From positions 4,216,001 to 4,280,000 of the forward strand of contig NZ_LR134117.1 of assembly GCF_900635445.1 (NCBI RefSeq): DNA of 64,000 nucleotides, in the 5' to 3' direction. A program made the position numbers and the translations under genes. The notes under the pieces were generated by a model that saw nothing but the letters and a program-made list of their open reading frames with translations, was not told the DNA's origin and made no database searches. Positions 30,424 through 39,420 of the stretch are shown one piece after another; positions within the stretch are counted from its first letter, which is position 1; the number at the start of each line of letters is the position of its first letter. This DNA comes from Serratia odorifera. GTDB lineage: Bacteria > Pseudomonadota > Gammaproteobacteria > Enterobacterales > Enterobacteriaceae.

Positions 30424-30830
30424 ATGCGCTTACTCCATACCATGCTGCGTGTCGGCGATCTGCAACGCTCCATCGACTTCTACACCAAGGTATTAGGCAT
30501 GCGCTTGCTGCGTACCAGCGAAAATACCGAATACAAATACTCGCTGGCGTTTGTCGGCTATACCGATGAAAGCGAAGGCGCCGTGATTGAACTGACCTAT
30601 AACTGGGGCGTCGACAGCTACGAAATGGGTAGCGCGTTCGGCACCTGGCGCTGGGCGTTGATGACGTTGCCGCCACCTGTGACAACATTCGCCACGCCGG
30701 CGGCAACGTGACCCGCGAAGCTGGCCCGGTTAAAGGCGGCACCACGGTCATCGCCTTCGTTGAAGATCCAGACGGTTATAAAATCGAGCTGATCGAAAAC
30801 AAGCACGCCGGTCACGGCCTCGGCAACTGA
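30424..30830 (+). CDS. gloA: Glyoxalase I, frameshifted
   Basis: The product begins MRLLHTMLRVGDLQRSIDFYTKVLGMRLLR, with the metal ligand His5, and has EGAVIELTYNWGVDSYEMG with Glu56. One C is missing at 30642. With it the sequence reads SAFGHLALGVDDVAATCDN and then FVEDPDGYKIELIE, 135 residues, the E. coli length. GloA converts the methylglyoxal-glutathione adduct to S-lactoylglutathione. It is downstream of nemA and probably partly co-regulated by NemR. The break is probably a sequencing error. Confidence 0.93.
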
Positions 30831-30835
30831 GTTTC

Positions 30836-30858
30836 AGGGCGCTTACCGCGCCCTTTTT
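30836..30858 (+). terminator. Rho-independent terminator after gloA
   Basis: AGGGCGC and GCGCCCT form a 7-bp stem with a 5-nt loop, followed by a run of T. Confidence 0.8.
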
Positions 30859-30938
30859 TATCCAGGAATGATAACCGCCTGCAAGGCGGCACAAAATTTG
30901 TCATAATGCGCGCTGCATTCGATGAAGATAAGAAACTG

Positions 30939-31586
30939 ATGGCCGAAAAAAGTGATCTTAACGCCCTGTGTGGTCGTTTTCGTGGGTTTTATCCCGTAGT
31001 AATAGATATCGAAACCGCCGGCTTCAACGCCCGCACCGACGCGCTGCTGGAAATAGCCGCCGTCACGCTGAAAATGGACCAGGACGGCTGGCTGCAGCAG
31101 GACGAAACGCTGCATTTCCACGTTGAACCGTTCGAAGGCGCCAACCTGCAACCTGAAGCGCTGGCCTTCAACGGTATCGATCCGCATAACCCGCTGCGCG
31201 GTGCGGTCAGCGAATACGATGCGCTGCACGCCATTTTCAAGGCTGTGCGCAAGGGCATTAAAGATCAGGGCTGCAACCGGGCGATTATCGTGGCGCACAA
31301 CGCCAACTTCGATCACAGTTTCCTGATGGCCGCCGCAGAACGCGCCGGATTGAAACGCAATCCGTTCCATCCGTTTGCCACCTTTGATACCGCTGCGCTA
31401 AGCGGGCTGGTGCTCGGGCAAACCGTGCTGGCCAAAGCCTGTATCGCCGCCGGCATGGCGTTTGACAGCAGCCAGGCACACTCCGCACTGTACGATACCG
31501 AACAAACCGCCCTGCTGTTCTGCGAGCTGGTCAATCGCTGGAAACGCCTCGGCGGCTGGCCGCTGGCCGTCGGCAACGTTGACTGA
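30939..31586 (+). CDS. rnt: Ribonuclease T
   Basis: The 215-residue protein is a DEDDh exonuclease: YPVVIDIETAGFNA (Asp, Glu), AHNANFDHSFL (Asp) and SSQAHSALYDTEQTA (His, Asp). RNase T trims 3' ends of tRNAs and other stable RNAs. ATG 30939 gives the E. coli length; ATG 30906 would add 11 residues without homology. E. coli has lhr next to rnt, which is absent here. Confidence 0.95.
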   Translation: MAEKSDLNALCGRFRGFYPVVIDIETAGFNARTDALLEIAAVTLKMDQDGWLQQDETLHFHVEPFEGANLQPEALAFNGIDPHNPLRGAVSEYDALHAIFKAVRKGIKDQGCNRAIIVAHNANFDHSFLMAAAERAGLKRNPFHPFATFDTAALSGLVLGQTVLAKACIAAGMAFDSSQAHSALYDTEQTALLFCELVNRWKRLGGWPLAVGNVD

Positions 31587-31591
31587 GCGAT

Positions 31592-31629
31592 AAAAAAACG
31601 GGCGGCGTATGTGATATACGCCGCCCGTT
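31592..31629. terminator. Bidirectional terminator between rnt and grxD
   Basis: ACGGGCGGCGTAT and ATACGCCGCCCGT form a 13-bp stem. A run of A to its left gives a T run for the minus-strand grxD transcript, so it is strongest for grxD. Confidence 0.85.
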
Positions 31630-31649
31630 GTCATTACAGGAAACCGCCG

Positions 31650-31994
31650 TTATGGTTGCTGGTCTTCCTGCTCTTTGTATTTTTCTGCCGTTTCCTTGAT
31701 CAACTGCTGCAACTCACCACGCTGATACATTTCGATGATGATATCGCAACCGCCAACCAGTTCGCCGTCCACCCACAGCTGTGGGAAGGTTGGCCAGTTG
31801 GCGTATTTCGGCAGTTCGGCACGGATGTCGGGGTTTTGCAGAATATCAACGTAGGCAAAACGCTCGCCACAGGCAGACAACGCCTGAACGGCCTGAGCGG
31901 AGAAGCCGCAGCTTGGCAATTTTGGTGAACCCTTCATGTACAGCAGAATCGGGTTCTCAGCGATTTGTTGCTGAACTTTTTCAATCGTCGTCAT
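31650..31994 (-). CDS. grxD: Monothiol glutaredoxin GrxD (Grx4)
   Basis: The 114-residue protein has the active-site CGFS with Cys29, within LLYMKGSPKLPSCGFSAQAVQ, and the glutathione-binding WPTFPQLWVDGELVGGCDI. GrxD binds [2Fe-2S] clusters with glutathione and BolA and helps in cluster transfer. The frame is intact and the length is close to that of E. coli GrxD. Confidence 0.96.
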   Translation of the reverse strand: MTTIEKVQQQIAENPILLYMKGSPKLPSCGFSAQAVQALSACGERFAYVDILQNPDIRAELPKYANWPTFPQLWVDGELVGGCDIIIEMYQRGELQQLIKETAEKYKEQEDQQP

Positions 31995-32406
31995 TTTATT
32001 GCTTCCTCAAGCCATCTCAGGGCTACAACATGCATCACATCCGCTATTGTAGCGGCTGGGCGGCTGGCAAAAAAACGCCATCTTTTGCAAGGACATTCTG
32101 CCAGCACCGACCGCGCAGCGTCGGCAACGCCATTTCGATCAAACATACACTCAGAATAACATTTTTAATCTGACCATTTCACTAATATATTTTGCCGAGT
32201 GCTGCAGCTTTAATCCCCAGCCAGTCGCGTCGCAGACCATTTTTCATCCATTCGGCAGCGTTTTTTGCGTTGATTAAAAATGCCATTAACGTTTTCTCAC
32301 AATATGGATTATTATTTATAGGTTCTCCGCTGTTTTATATGGCGTATTTGGGGAATACTGTCATTCTTTCGTAGTTTGTTTCGGGGCCAAGGTTGGTAAC
32401 GTCAAC
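31995..32406. other. Gene-free region between grxD and mepH
   Basis: The 412-bp region separates divergent grxD and mepH and must hold both promoters. It becomes AT-rich from about 32140. I find no coding-like frame, no T-tailed hairpin and no recognised RNA. Confidence 0.5.
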
Positions 32407-33249
32407 ATGCGTTTAATTATTACGCTCTTTGTGCTGTTGTTTACACAGCTGTTTCTCAATCTGGCGCATGCCGCGCCACAGGCTCGCGTTGCCGCTGAGC
32501 AGCGTAAAACCCATGTTAATGAAGCACGCCCGGACGATCGCAAGAAAAAGAAAGCGCTCAAGGCGGCCAAGAAAGCCAAAGTCACTACACCGCAAAAGAC
32601 GACCGCGTTAAAAACCCGCAAAACATCGACCATAAAAACGGCAAAGAAGACCAGTCGAATTAAATCGTCGCGTAAAACCACGCAGGTTGCCAAAATTCGC
32701 GTTACGCCGCCGAAGAAAGGCTATAAAAAAGGTTATGGTCGCCACCGCACTGCGGGTTTGGCCACCACCAAGCGGCTGCGTAACGAAAATCTGCTGCATG
32801 ATGAAAAACCGCTAAAACTCAGCGCTGCGCATAAAAAACGTTATCAGCACGCCAAACAGACCGCGATGGCCAAACTGATGAACCAGATGGGCAAACCCTA
32901 CCGCTGGGGCGGTACTTCACCACGCACCGGCTTTGATTGTAGTGGACTGATTTATTACGCCTATAAGGACGTGATGAAAATCAAGATGCCGCGCACCGCC
33001 AATGAAATGTTCCACCTGCGGGATGCGGCGCCGATCAAGAAGAACGAACTCGAAAGCGGAGACCTGGTGTTCTTTCGCATAAATAACCGCGGCGCGGCTG
33101 ACCATGTGGGGGTTTATCTGGGCAACGGCAAATTTATCCAGTCGCCGCGCACCGGGGAGGAAATCCGCATCAGCCAGCTTGATAATGATTACTGGCAAAA
33201 TCATTACGTCGGTGCCCGCCGCGTGATGACGCCAAAAACCATTCGCTGA
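32407..33249 (+). CDS. mepH: Murein DD-endopeptidase MepH (NlpC/P60)
   Basis: The 280-residue protein has a signal peptide (to about residue 22), a long Lys/Thr/Arg-rich linker (25-130) and an NlpC/P60 domain. Catalytic Cys178 is in TGFDCSGLIYYAY and the His is in GAADHVGVYLGNGKFIQSP. MepH cuts the D-Ala-mDAP cross-links of peptidoglycan during wall growth. The strongly basic linker probably lies along the murein. Confidence 0.93.
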   Translation: MRLIITLFVLLFTQLFLNLAHAAPQARVAAEQRKTHVNEARPDDRKKKKALKAAKKAKVTTPQKTTALKTRKTSTIKTAKKTSRIKSSRKTTQVAKIRVTPPKKGYKKGYGRHRTAGLATTKRLRNENLLHDEKPLKLSAAHKKRYQHAKQTAMAKLMNQMGKPYRWGGTSPRTGFDCSGLIYYAYKDVMKIKMPRTANEMFHLRDAAPIKKNELESGDLVFFRINNRGAADHVGVYLGNGKFIQSPRTGEEIRISQLDNDYWQNHYVGARRVMTPKTIR

Positions 33250-33258
33250 CGCAACAAG

Positions 33259-33288
33259 ACGATGGCGGCCTCGCCCGGCCGCCATCGT
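33259..33288 (+). terminator. Hairpin after mepH
   Basis: ACGATGGCGGCC and GGCCGCCATCGT form a 12-bp perfect stem with a 6-nt loop, about 10 bp after the stop. The following sequence is only pyrimidine-rich, so termination may be partial. Confidence 0.55.
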
Positions 33289-33469
33289 GCCGTTCCCTTC
33301 TCTCTTGCCATAACTCTTTTGCCCCGATTTAGCACGCTTTAACTCCTTTTCCTGTCGGGAAATTGCTACCATTAATAACCCCTAAAAAAGAGTGGTTACT
33401 GGCGATTCGTTCGCCAAAGTCCCCGGATGGGAACGCCAGATTGGCGCCATATAAAAGAAGGAGAAAGCA

Positions 33470-34048
33470 ATGTCGTTTACACTACCTGCTCTACCGTATG
33501 CCAAAGATGCGCTTGAACCGCATATCTCGGCAGAAACGCTGGAATACCACTATGGCAAACATCACAACGCTTATGTGGTTAACCTGAATGCGCTGATCGA
33601 CGGCAGCGAGTTTCAAGAAAAATCATTGGAAGAGATCGTTAAAACCGCCAGCGGCGGCATCTTCAACAACGCCGCGCAGGTGTGGAACCACACCTTTTAC
33701 TGGCATTGCCTGTCGCCACAGGGCGGCGGTGAGCCAAACGGTAAACTGGCAGAAGCAATCAATCGGGCCTTCGGTAGCTTCGATAAGTTCAAGCAGGCGT
33801 TCACACAATCAGCGGTAGGCAATTTTGGCGCCGGCTGGACCTGGCTGGTAAAGAAAAGCGACGGTTCGCTGGCTATCGTTAATACCTCGAATGCAGCCAC
33901 CCCGCTGACCGGCGAGGACAAGCCGCTGCTGACGGTAGACGTGTGGGAGCACGCTTATTATATCGACTACCGCAATGCGCGGCCGAACTATCTGGAAAAC
34001 TTCTGGGCGCTGGTGAACTGGGCGTTCGTAGCGGAAAACCTGGCGTAA
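33470..34048 (+). CDS. sodB: Iron superoxide dismutase SodB
   Basis: The 192-residue protein has the Fe-SOD metal ligands: His in LEYHYGKHHNAYV, His in QVWNHTFYWHCLSP, and Asp/His in LTVDVWEHAYYIDYRNARPNYL. It removes cytoplasmic superoxide. The start is preceded by AAGGAG. In E. coli sodB is repressed under low iron through RyhB; the leader here is not similar enough for me to claim a RyhB site. Confidence 0.97.
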   Translation: MSFTLPALPYAKDALEPHISAETLEYHYGKHHNAYVVNLNALIDGSEFQEKSLEEIVKTASGGIFNNAAQVWNHTFYWHCLSPQGGGEPNGKLAEAINRAFGSFDKFKQAFTQSAVGNFGAGWTWLVKKSDGSLAIVNTSNAATPLTGEDKPLLTVDVWEHAYYIDYRNARPNYLENFWALVNWAFVAENLA

Positions 34049-34072
34049 TTGGCCAATACGCGGCAATAAATA

Positions 34073-34106
34073 AAAAGGCGCAGTTCATATTGAGCTGCGC
34101 CTTTAT
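34073..34106. terminator. Terminator after sodB
   Basis: AAAGGCGCAG (34074-34083) pairs with CTGCGCCTTT (34095-34104). It can also serve ynhF, which is transcribed towards it from the other side. Confidence 0.8.
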
Positions 34107-34121
34107 TGATTAAGTCAGGAT

Positions 34122-34211
34122 TCAGTTCAATGCGGCAGTGAAGCTGAAGGCAATAATCATCGCCAATGCACCCAGGGTGGTGAACAAAGACATTTTTAAA
34201 TCGGTATCCAT
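34122..34211 (-). CDS. ynhF: Small membrane protein YnhF (29 aa)
   Basis: A 29-residue frame begins MDTDLKMSLFTTLGALAMIIA at ATG 34211 and ends SFTAALN before TGA. TAAGGAG lies 6-7 nt upstream of the start. It resembles E. coli YnhF (MSTDLKFSLVTTI...TAALH), a single-pass inner-membrane small protein of unknown role, and occupies the same position beside sodB. Such genes are easily missed because of their size. Confidence 0.88.
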   Translation of the reverse strand: MDTDLKMSLFTTLGALAMIIAFSFTAALN

Positions 34212-34536
34212 CAAAAACTCCTTATCAGATAATCTGCGCCAAGCATAAAATCCACAGTATTGGTGCGTCAAATCATTTTTCCCACAGTTCCCCAATAAAA
34301 TCTTGTTATCATTCCACGCTTATAATGTTGATTAGCACTTCCACTTTTGCTCAATATGCGACAAAATTCGCAGTTCACTGCTGCGCACCGGCAATTGAGT
34401 CCCTCCAGGTCAAGTGGCTGACGACTTCCACACTAAAAACCAAGTTTTCGTGACTCTGGAGAAGGATCTGCGTAGGCAAACGATTAACAACATGCTTACA
34501 TGCTAAATACATGTGGGTTTAGGAGTCATTCTTTAC
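34212..34536. other. Intergenic region ynhF-purR
   Basis: The 325-bp gap between divergent ynhF and purR holds both promoters and a PurR-like box at 34474. I see no other gene or stable hairpin. Confidence 0.5.
34474..34489 (+). promoter_or_regulatory. PurR-like box upstream of purR
   Basis: AGGCAAACGATTAACA keeps the GCAAACG half of the PurR operator (consensus ACGCAAACGTTTGCGT), with a weaker right half. purR is autoregulated in E. coli, so an autoregulatory role is plausible. Confidence 0.5.
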
Positions 34537-35562
34537 ATGGCAACGATTAAAGATGTGGCCAAACGCGCGGGCGTTTCCACCACCACCGTTTCGCACGTCA
34601 TCAATAAGACCCGTTTCGTCGCCGAAGAGACCAAGGCGGCCGTTTGGGCTGCCATTAAAGAGCTGCATTATTCCCCAAGCGCCGTTGCTCGCAGTTTGAA
34701 GGTCAATCACACCAAATCCATTGGCCTGCTGGCAACCTCCAGCGAAGCGCCCTATTTCGCTGAAGTGATTGAAGCGGTGGAAAACAGCTGTTACAGCAAG
34801 GGCTACACGCTGATTCTGTGCAACTCGCATAACAATCTGGACAAACAGCGCGCCTATCTGGCGATGCTGGCGCAAAAACGCGTCGACGGCCTGCTGGTGA
34901 TGTGCTCCGAATATCCTGACCAACTGCTCGGCATGCTGGAAGATTATCGCAACATCCCGATGGTGGTGATGGACTGGGGCGCCGCGCGCGGTGACTTCAC
35001 CGACACCATCATCGACAACGCCTTCGAAGGTGGCTATCTGGCAGGCCGTTATCTGATTGAACGTGGCCACCGCGACATCGGCGCCATTCCCGGGCAACTG
35101 TCGCGCAACACCGGCGGCGGCCGTCATCAGGGTTTCCTCAAGGCATTGCAGGAAGCCAATATCGACATCCGTGACCAGTGGATTGTCCAGGGCGACTTCG
35201 AGCCGGAGTCCGGTTATAAGGCCATGCACCAGATCCTGTCGCAAAAACAGCGCCCGACCGCCGTGTTCTGCGGCGGCGACATTATGGCCATGGGCGCAAT
35301 CTGCGCTGCCGACGAGCTCGGGTTGCGCGTGCCGCAGGATATTTCAGTGATCGGTTATGACAATGTACGCAACGCGCGTTACTTCACCCCGGCGCTGACC
35401 ACTATCCATCAGCCAAAAGAGCGTCTTGGTGAAATGGCATTTACCATGCTGCTGGATCGCATCATCAGCAAACGCGAAGAATCGCAGGTCATTGAAGTAC
35501 ACCCCAAATTGATCGAACGCCGCTCGGTCGCCGACGGCCCGTTCGTCGATTACCGCCGCTAA
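34537..35562 (+). CDS. purR: Purine repressor PurR (LacI family)
   Basis: The 341-residue protein begins MATIKDVAKRAGVSTTTVSH, the LacI-type HTH. The hinge helix follows in LHYSPSAVARSLKVNHTKS, then a periplasmic-binding-like domain that binds hypoxanthine or guanine. It represses purine nucleotide synthesis genes. ATG 34537 gives exactly the E. coli length; an in-frame ATG at 34513 is unlikely. Next to punR/punC, so the purine regulation genes are clustered. Confidence 0.96.
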   Translation: MATIKDVAKRAGVSTTTVSHVINKTRFVAEETKAAVWAAIKELHYSPSAVARSLKVNHTKSIGLLATSSEAPYFAEVIEAVENSCYSKGYTLILCNSHNNLDKQRAYLAMLAQKRVDGLLVMCSEYPDQLLGMLEDYRNIPMVVMDWGAARGDFTDTIIDNAFEGGYLAGRYLIERGHRDIGAIPGQLSRNTGGGRHQGFLKALQEANIDIRDQWIVQGDFEPESGYKAMHQILSQKQRPTAVFCGGDIMAMGAICAADELGLRVPQDISVIGYDNVRNARYFTPALTTIHQPKERLGEMAFTMLLDRIISKREESQVIEVHPKLIERRSVADGPFVDYRR

Positions 35563-35588
35563 AGCACCGGCCGGGGGGCGCGATTGCG

Positions 35589-36509
35589 CTACTCCGGCAA
35601 TATCACCTCGCTCAACCATTCCTGATTCAGCGTTTCACTGTCGCCGAGATAATCCAGCAACCACGCCATCGCCGGCGACTGCGCGTTCTGCTGCCAGGTC
35701 AGGCAACAGGCGCTGGGCGGGAACGGTTCGGGCAGTTGCAACGCCACCAGTTCCCCCTGCTCAATCAACGGCAATACGCGATGTGCCGGCACCATGCCGA
35801 CGCACAAGCCATCACGCAAACAGTCCACCGCCGATACCCAGTCCGGTACCAGCAACCGCCGTTGGTTATCCAAAGACCAGGTGACACGCTTGGGCAAGGT
35901 GCGTGAGGTGTCCTCCAGCACCAGGGAGGGAAATGGCCGCAGCCGATCGTCATCCAGCGGGCCGGGCAAAACCGCCAGCGGATGGCTGGCGCTGACCACG
36001 CACAGCCAGTTCATAAAACCCATGTCGCGAAAGGCAAAGCCGCCACCGGTCGGCACCGCGCGCGTTGCGCCAATTGCCATATCGGCACGCCCGTCCACCA
36101 GCGCATCCCACACGCCGTTGAACACTTCCGGCTGTACCCGCAACTCGACGTCCGGGAAATGACGGTAGAAATCCAGCACCAGTTGCCGGCTACGCTGTGG
36201 TTTGACGATGATATCGACGGCGATCTTCAACTGGCCGCGCCAGCCGTTGGCCACCTGCTGACACTGACGACGGGTGTCGAGCATTTTTTTGATGACAGCG
36301 CGCGATTCCTGAACAAACAATGCGCCGGCAGGCGTCAGCTCCACGTCGCGATGGCGCCGTTCAAACAGCGGCACCGCCAGCCACTGCTCCAACTGACGTA
36401 CGGTATAACTCACCGCTGACGGCACGCGATGCAGTTCCTGCGCTGCCGCGCTGAAACTGCCGGTACGCGCCACGGCGTCGACCACATCAAGGGAATATTC
36501 AGACCACAT
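35589..36509 (-). CDS. punR: LysR-family regulator PunR (YdhB)
   Basis: The 306-residue protein starts MWSEYSLDVVDAVARTGSFS at ATG 36509, as does E. coli YdhB/PunR. The HTH region is AAAQELHRVPSAVSYTVRQLEQWL. PunR activates the divergent punC gene in response to purine nucleosides. ATG 36545 is an alternative without homology. It is divergent from punC by 122 bp. Confidence 0.93.
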   Translation of the reverse strand: MWSEYSLDVVDAVARTGSFSAAAQELHRVPSAVSYTVRQLEQWLAVPLFERRHRDVELTPAGALFVQESRAVIKKMLDTRRQCQQVANGWRGQLKIAVDIIVKPQRSRQLVLDFYRHFPDVELRVQPEVFNGVWDALVDGRADMAIGATRAVPTGGGFAFRDMGFMNWLCVVSASHPLAVLPGPLDDDRLRPFPSLVLEDTSRTLPKRVTWSLDNQRRLLVPDWVSAVDCLRDGLCVGMVPAHRVLPLIEQGELVALQLPEPFPPSACCLTWQQNAQSPAMAWLLDYLGDSETLNQEWLSEVILPE

Positions 36510-36631
36510 CGCTTTGCCTTCAATTTTTTTAACAGCAGCTTGCAAATATTACCGTTTCACAAGCAGAGATCCAGCCAGATACACTTGCGACGCTAAAAAA
36601 AACCTGCACAACAGCATCAACGAGAAATACC

Positions 36632-37837
36632 ATGCGAAACTTTGGATTCATGTTTTACCTCGCCGGGCTGAGCATGCTCGGCTACCTGGCCACCGATATG
36701 TACCTGCCCGCCTTTGGCGCCATGCAGCAAGAATTGCAGATTTCTGCCGGCGCCATCAGCGCCAGCCTCAGTATCTTCCTGGCCGGTTTTGCCTTTGCTC
36801 AATTACTCTGGGGGCCACTCTCCGATCGTCTCGGCCGCAAGCCGGTATTGCTGATGGGACTGGCGCTATTTGGCATCGGCTGTCTGGGCATGCTGTGGGC
36901 CGATAACGCGATGCAACTGTGGTCATTGCGCTTTATTCAGGCGATCGGCGTCTGTTCCGCTGCGGTCACCTGGCAGGCGATCGTTATCGATCGCTATCGC
37001 GAGGGCGCCGCCCATCGCGTGTTCGCTACCATCATGCCGCTGGTGGCGCTGTCGCCAGCGCTGGCGCCGTTGCTCGGAGCCTGGCTGCTGAATCACATGG
37101 GCTGGCGCGCCATTTTTGCCGTGCTGCTGGCGATCAGCGCCCTGCTGCTGGTGCCAACGCTGCTGCTCAAAGACAGTTCGCGCCTTGCGCCGGCCGCCGC
37201 CAACAACAACGGTATCGGCTTCCTGCAACTGCTGAAGTCGCCGGTGTTTGGCGGTAACGTCATGGTGTTCGCCGCCTGTTCAGCCGGCTTCTTTGCCTGG
37301 CTGACCGGCTCGCCATTTATTCTTGGCAACATGGGCTACAGCCCTAATGACATCGGTCTGAGCTACGTGCCGCAGACCCTGGCCTTCCTGCTCGGCGGCT
37401 TCGGTTGCCGCACCGCGCTAAACCGCATTAACGGCAACACCTTGCTGCCATGGCTGCTGATAGCGTATGGCATCAGTATGGTGGCGTTGTATCTGGTCGC
37501 CACCCTGACCACGCCGACCTTGACCACCCTGCTGATTCCGTTCTGCCTGATGGCATTGGTCAACGGCGCTGTCTACCCGATCGTGGTGGCCAATGCGTTG
37601 ACGCCGTTCCCGGAAAGCACCGGTAAAGCGGCAGCACTGCAAAACACCTTGCAACTGGGTTTATGCTTTGTTGCCAGTATGCTGGTGTCGGCATTTATCG
37701 CACAACCGCTATTGGCGACGGTAACGGTGATGGTGTCTACCGTGGTCTTGGCTGCGATAGGCTATCTGATACAGCGTGGCAAAACGGTCGAGCAACCGCA
37801 GTCAACGCCGCGTGAACATGCTAACTCCGCGTCATAA
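36632..37837 (+). CDS. punC: MFS purine nucleoside transporter PunC (YdhC, Bcr/CflA family)
   Basis: The 401-residue protein has 12 predicted membrane helices, the drug-proton antiporter start YLATDMYLPAFGAMQ and MFS motif A, LLWGPLSDRLGRKPVLLMG. E. coli PunC (YdhC) takes up adenosine-type nucleosides under PunR control; many relatives are drug exporters. The frame is intact. Confidence 0.92.
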   Translation: MRNFGFMFYLAGLSMLGYLATDMYLPAFGAMQQELQISAGAISASLSIFLAGFAFAQLLWGPLSDRLGRKPVLLMGLALFGIGCLGMLWADNAMQLWSLRFIQAIGVCSAAVTWQAIVIDRYREGAAHRVFATIMPLVALSPALAPLLGAWLLNHMGWRAIFAVLLAISALLLVPTLLLKDSSRLAPAAANNNGIGFLQLLKSPVFGGNVMVFAACSAGFFAWLTGSPFILGNMGYSPNDIGLSYVPQTLAFLLGGFGCRTALNRINGNTLLPWLLIAYGISMVALYLVATLTTPTLTTLLIPFCLMALVNGAVYPIVVANALTPFPESTGKAAALQNTLQLGLCFVASMLVSAFIAQPLLATVTVMVSTVVLAAIGYLIQRGKTVEQPQSTPREHANSAS

Positions 37838-38181
37838 TTTCCTTTGGCAATAGTCACTTAAAGAATATTTTTGCCGAGTGCGATTTACAGTTGAGTAAGC
37901 GCCTCGGCAAGCCTATACTCAAAAAATAACCTTTAAAAATACCATAGCTAAAAGCGTTTTATTACACGTACTTGTTGTGTACGCGTATGGCGTCACAGTT
38001 TATTTTTTGATGAGTTGCCCCACGCCGTTTGGTATCAGGGTTCTCTTGGAATTTTCCTCTGTTCATGTCGGATATCAAACCTTGCGGTGAAATTTGTCGT
38101 AGGGATACGTATATGCCCGCAGAAATTGGCTAAGCTTTTTCCCAACGGGCCATAAGTCAGAAGAAAGGTGATGGAGAAGCT
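37838..38181. other. Intergenic region and leader of cfa
   Basis: The 344-bp gap includes an extended hairpin at about 37873-37920: TTGCCGAG pairs with CTCGGCAA, and TTAC with GTAA inside it, without a T run. It may be the punC transcript end. The cfa promoters and a long leader must lie in the rest. In E. coli the cfa leader binds the sRNA RydC; I cannot identify such a site here. Confidence 0.5.
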
Positions 38182-39333
38182 ATGAGTTCATCGTGTATAG
38201 AAGATCTGAGCATCCAGGATAACCAATGGTATCGTATTGCCCATGAAATGCTCAGCATGGCGGGGATTGAAATAAACGGCTCCCGTCCTTTCGATATTCA
38301 GGTTAAAAACCCCGAGTTTTTTAAGCGCGTCCTGCAGGAAGGTTCACTGGGGCTGGGTGAAAGTTATATGGACGGCTGGTGGGAATGCGAACGGCTGGAC
38401 TGTTTCTTTCACCGCGTGGTTGCCGCCGGTCTGGAAAAGAAACTCCCCCACCATTTTAAAGACACGCTGCGCATTGCCGCTGCACGGCTGACCAATCTGC
38501 AATCCAAAAAACGTGCCTGGATTGTCGGCAAGGAACATTACGATCTGGGTAATGATTTATTTACCCTGATGCTCGATCCCTATATGCAATATTCCTGCGG
38601 CTACTGGAAAGACGCGGCGACGCTCGAACAGGCGCAGGAAGGCAAATTGCGTATTATCTGCGAAAAGCTGCAATTGCAGCCGGGCATGCGCCTGCTGGAT
38701 ATCGGCTGCGGCTGGGGCGGTCTGTCCGCCTTTGCCGCCAAGCACTACGGCGTCTCGGTAGTGGGTGTGACCATTTCCGCCGAACAGCAAAAACTGGCTC
38801 AGGCGCGCTGTGAAGGGCTGGACGTGCAGATCCTGCTGCAAGACTATCGGGATCTCGATCAGCAATTTGATCGCATCGCCTCGGTTGGTATGTTTGAACA
38901 CGTCGGGCCTAAAAATTACCGCACCTATTTCGAGGTGGTCGAGCGCAATTTAAAACCGAACGGGCTATTCCTGCTGCATACCATCGGGTCGAATCGTACG
39001 GATATGAATGTTGACCCCTGGATCAACAAATATATCTTCCCGAACGGTTGCCTGCCGTCAGTCAAACATATTGCGCAGGCCAGCGAAGGTCATTTCGTGA
39101 TGGAAGACTGGCACAATTTTGGCGCCGATTACGATCGTACCCTGATGGCATGGCATGAGCGCTTTAAACAGGCCTGGCCACAGTTGGCCGAACGTTATTC
39201 CGAGCGCTTCGAACGCATGTTCAGCTATTATCTCAACGCCTGCGCCGGGGCGTTCCGCGCGCGGGATATCCAGCTTTGGCAGGTTGTTTTCAGCCCGCAA
39301 GGCGTTGAAGGCGGAATACGCGTACCGCGTTAA
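38182..39333 (+). CDS. cfa: Cyclopropane-fatty-acid-phospholipid synthase
   Basis: The 383-residue protein has an N-terminal lipid-binding domain and a SAM methyltransferase domain with LLDIGCGWGGLSAFAAKHYG (motif I near residue 173). It has the EHVGPKNYRTYFEVV segment with the active-site bicarbonate ligands and a Cys in YSCGYWKDA. It adds a methylene bridge to unsaturated fatty acids in the membrane, as cells enter stationary phase or meet acid. The frame is intact, and the length is within one residue of the E. coli enzyme. Confidence 0.96.
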   Translation: MSSSCIEDLSIQDNQWYRIAHEMLSMAGIEINGSRPFDIQVKNPEFFKRVLQEGSLGLGESYMDGWWECERLDCFFHRVVAAGLEKKLPHHFKDTLRIAAARLTNLQSKKRAWIVGKEHYDLGNDLFTLMLDPYMQYSCGYWKDAATLEQAQEGKLRIICEKLQLQPGMRLLDIGCGWGGLSAFAAKHYGVSVVGVTISAEQQKLAQARCEGLDVQILLQDYRDLDQQFDRIASVGMFEHVGPKNYRTYFEVVERNLKPNGLFLLHTIGSNRTDMNVDPWINKYIFPNGCLPSVKHIAQASEGHFVMEDWHNFGADYDRTLMAWHERFKQAWPQLAERYSERFERMFSYYLNACAGAFRARDIQLWQVVFSPQGVEGGIRVPR

Positions 39334-39361
39334 CCCTGCCGCCAATCCTCCGCGCATAAAA

Positions 39362-39389
39362 ATGCCGGTCAGACATCGCTGACCGGCAT
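39362..39389. terminator. Terminator between cfa and the lipoprotein gene
   Basis: ATGCCGGTCAG and CTGACCGGCAT form an 11-bp stem with a 6-nt loop. An A run on the left makes a T run for the minus-strand transcript. Confidence 0.8.
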
Positions 39390-39420
39390 CGCCAATTAAC
39401 CGCAGATTATCATGGCGGTA

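Noticed and set aside
33300..33469. RyhB pairing site in the sodB leader
   Set aside because: The leader does not visibly resemble the E. coli sodB leader, and I could not locate a matching RyhB sequence in this window.
32190..37885. The 13-base string TTTTGCCGAGTGC found at about 32191 and 37872
   Set aside because: Many chance pairs of 13-mers are expected in 64 kb, and the flanking sequences differ.
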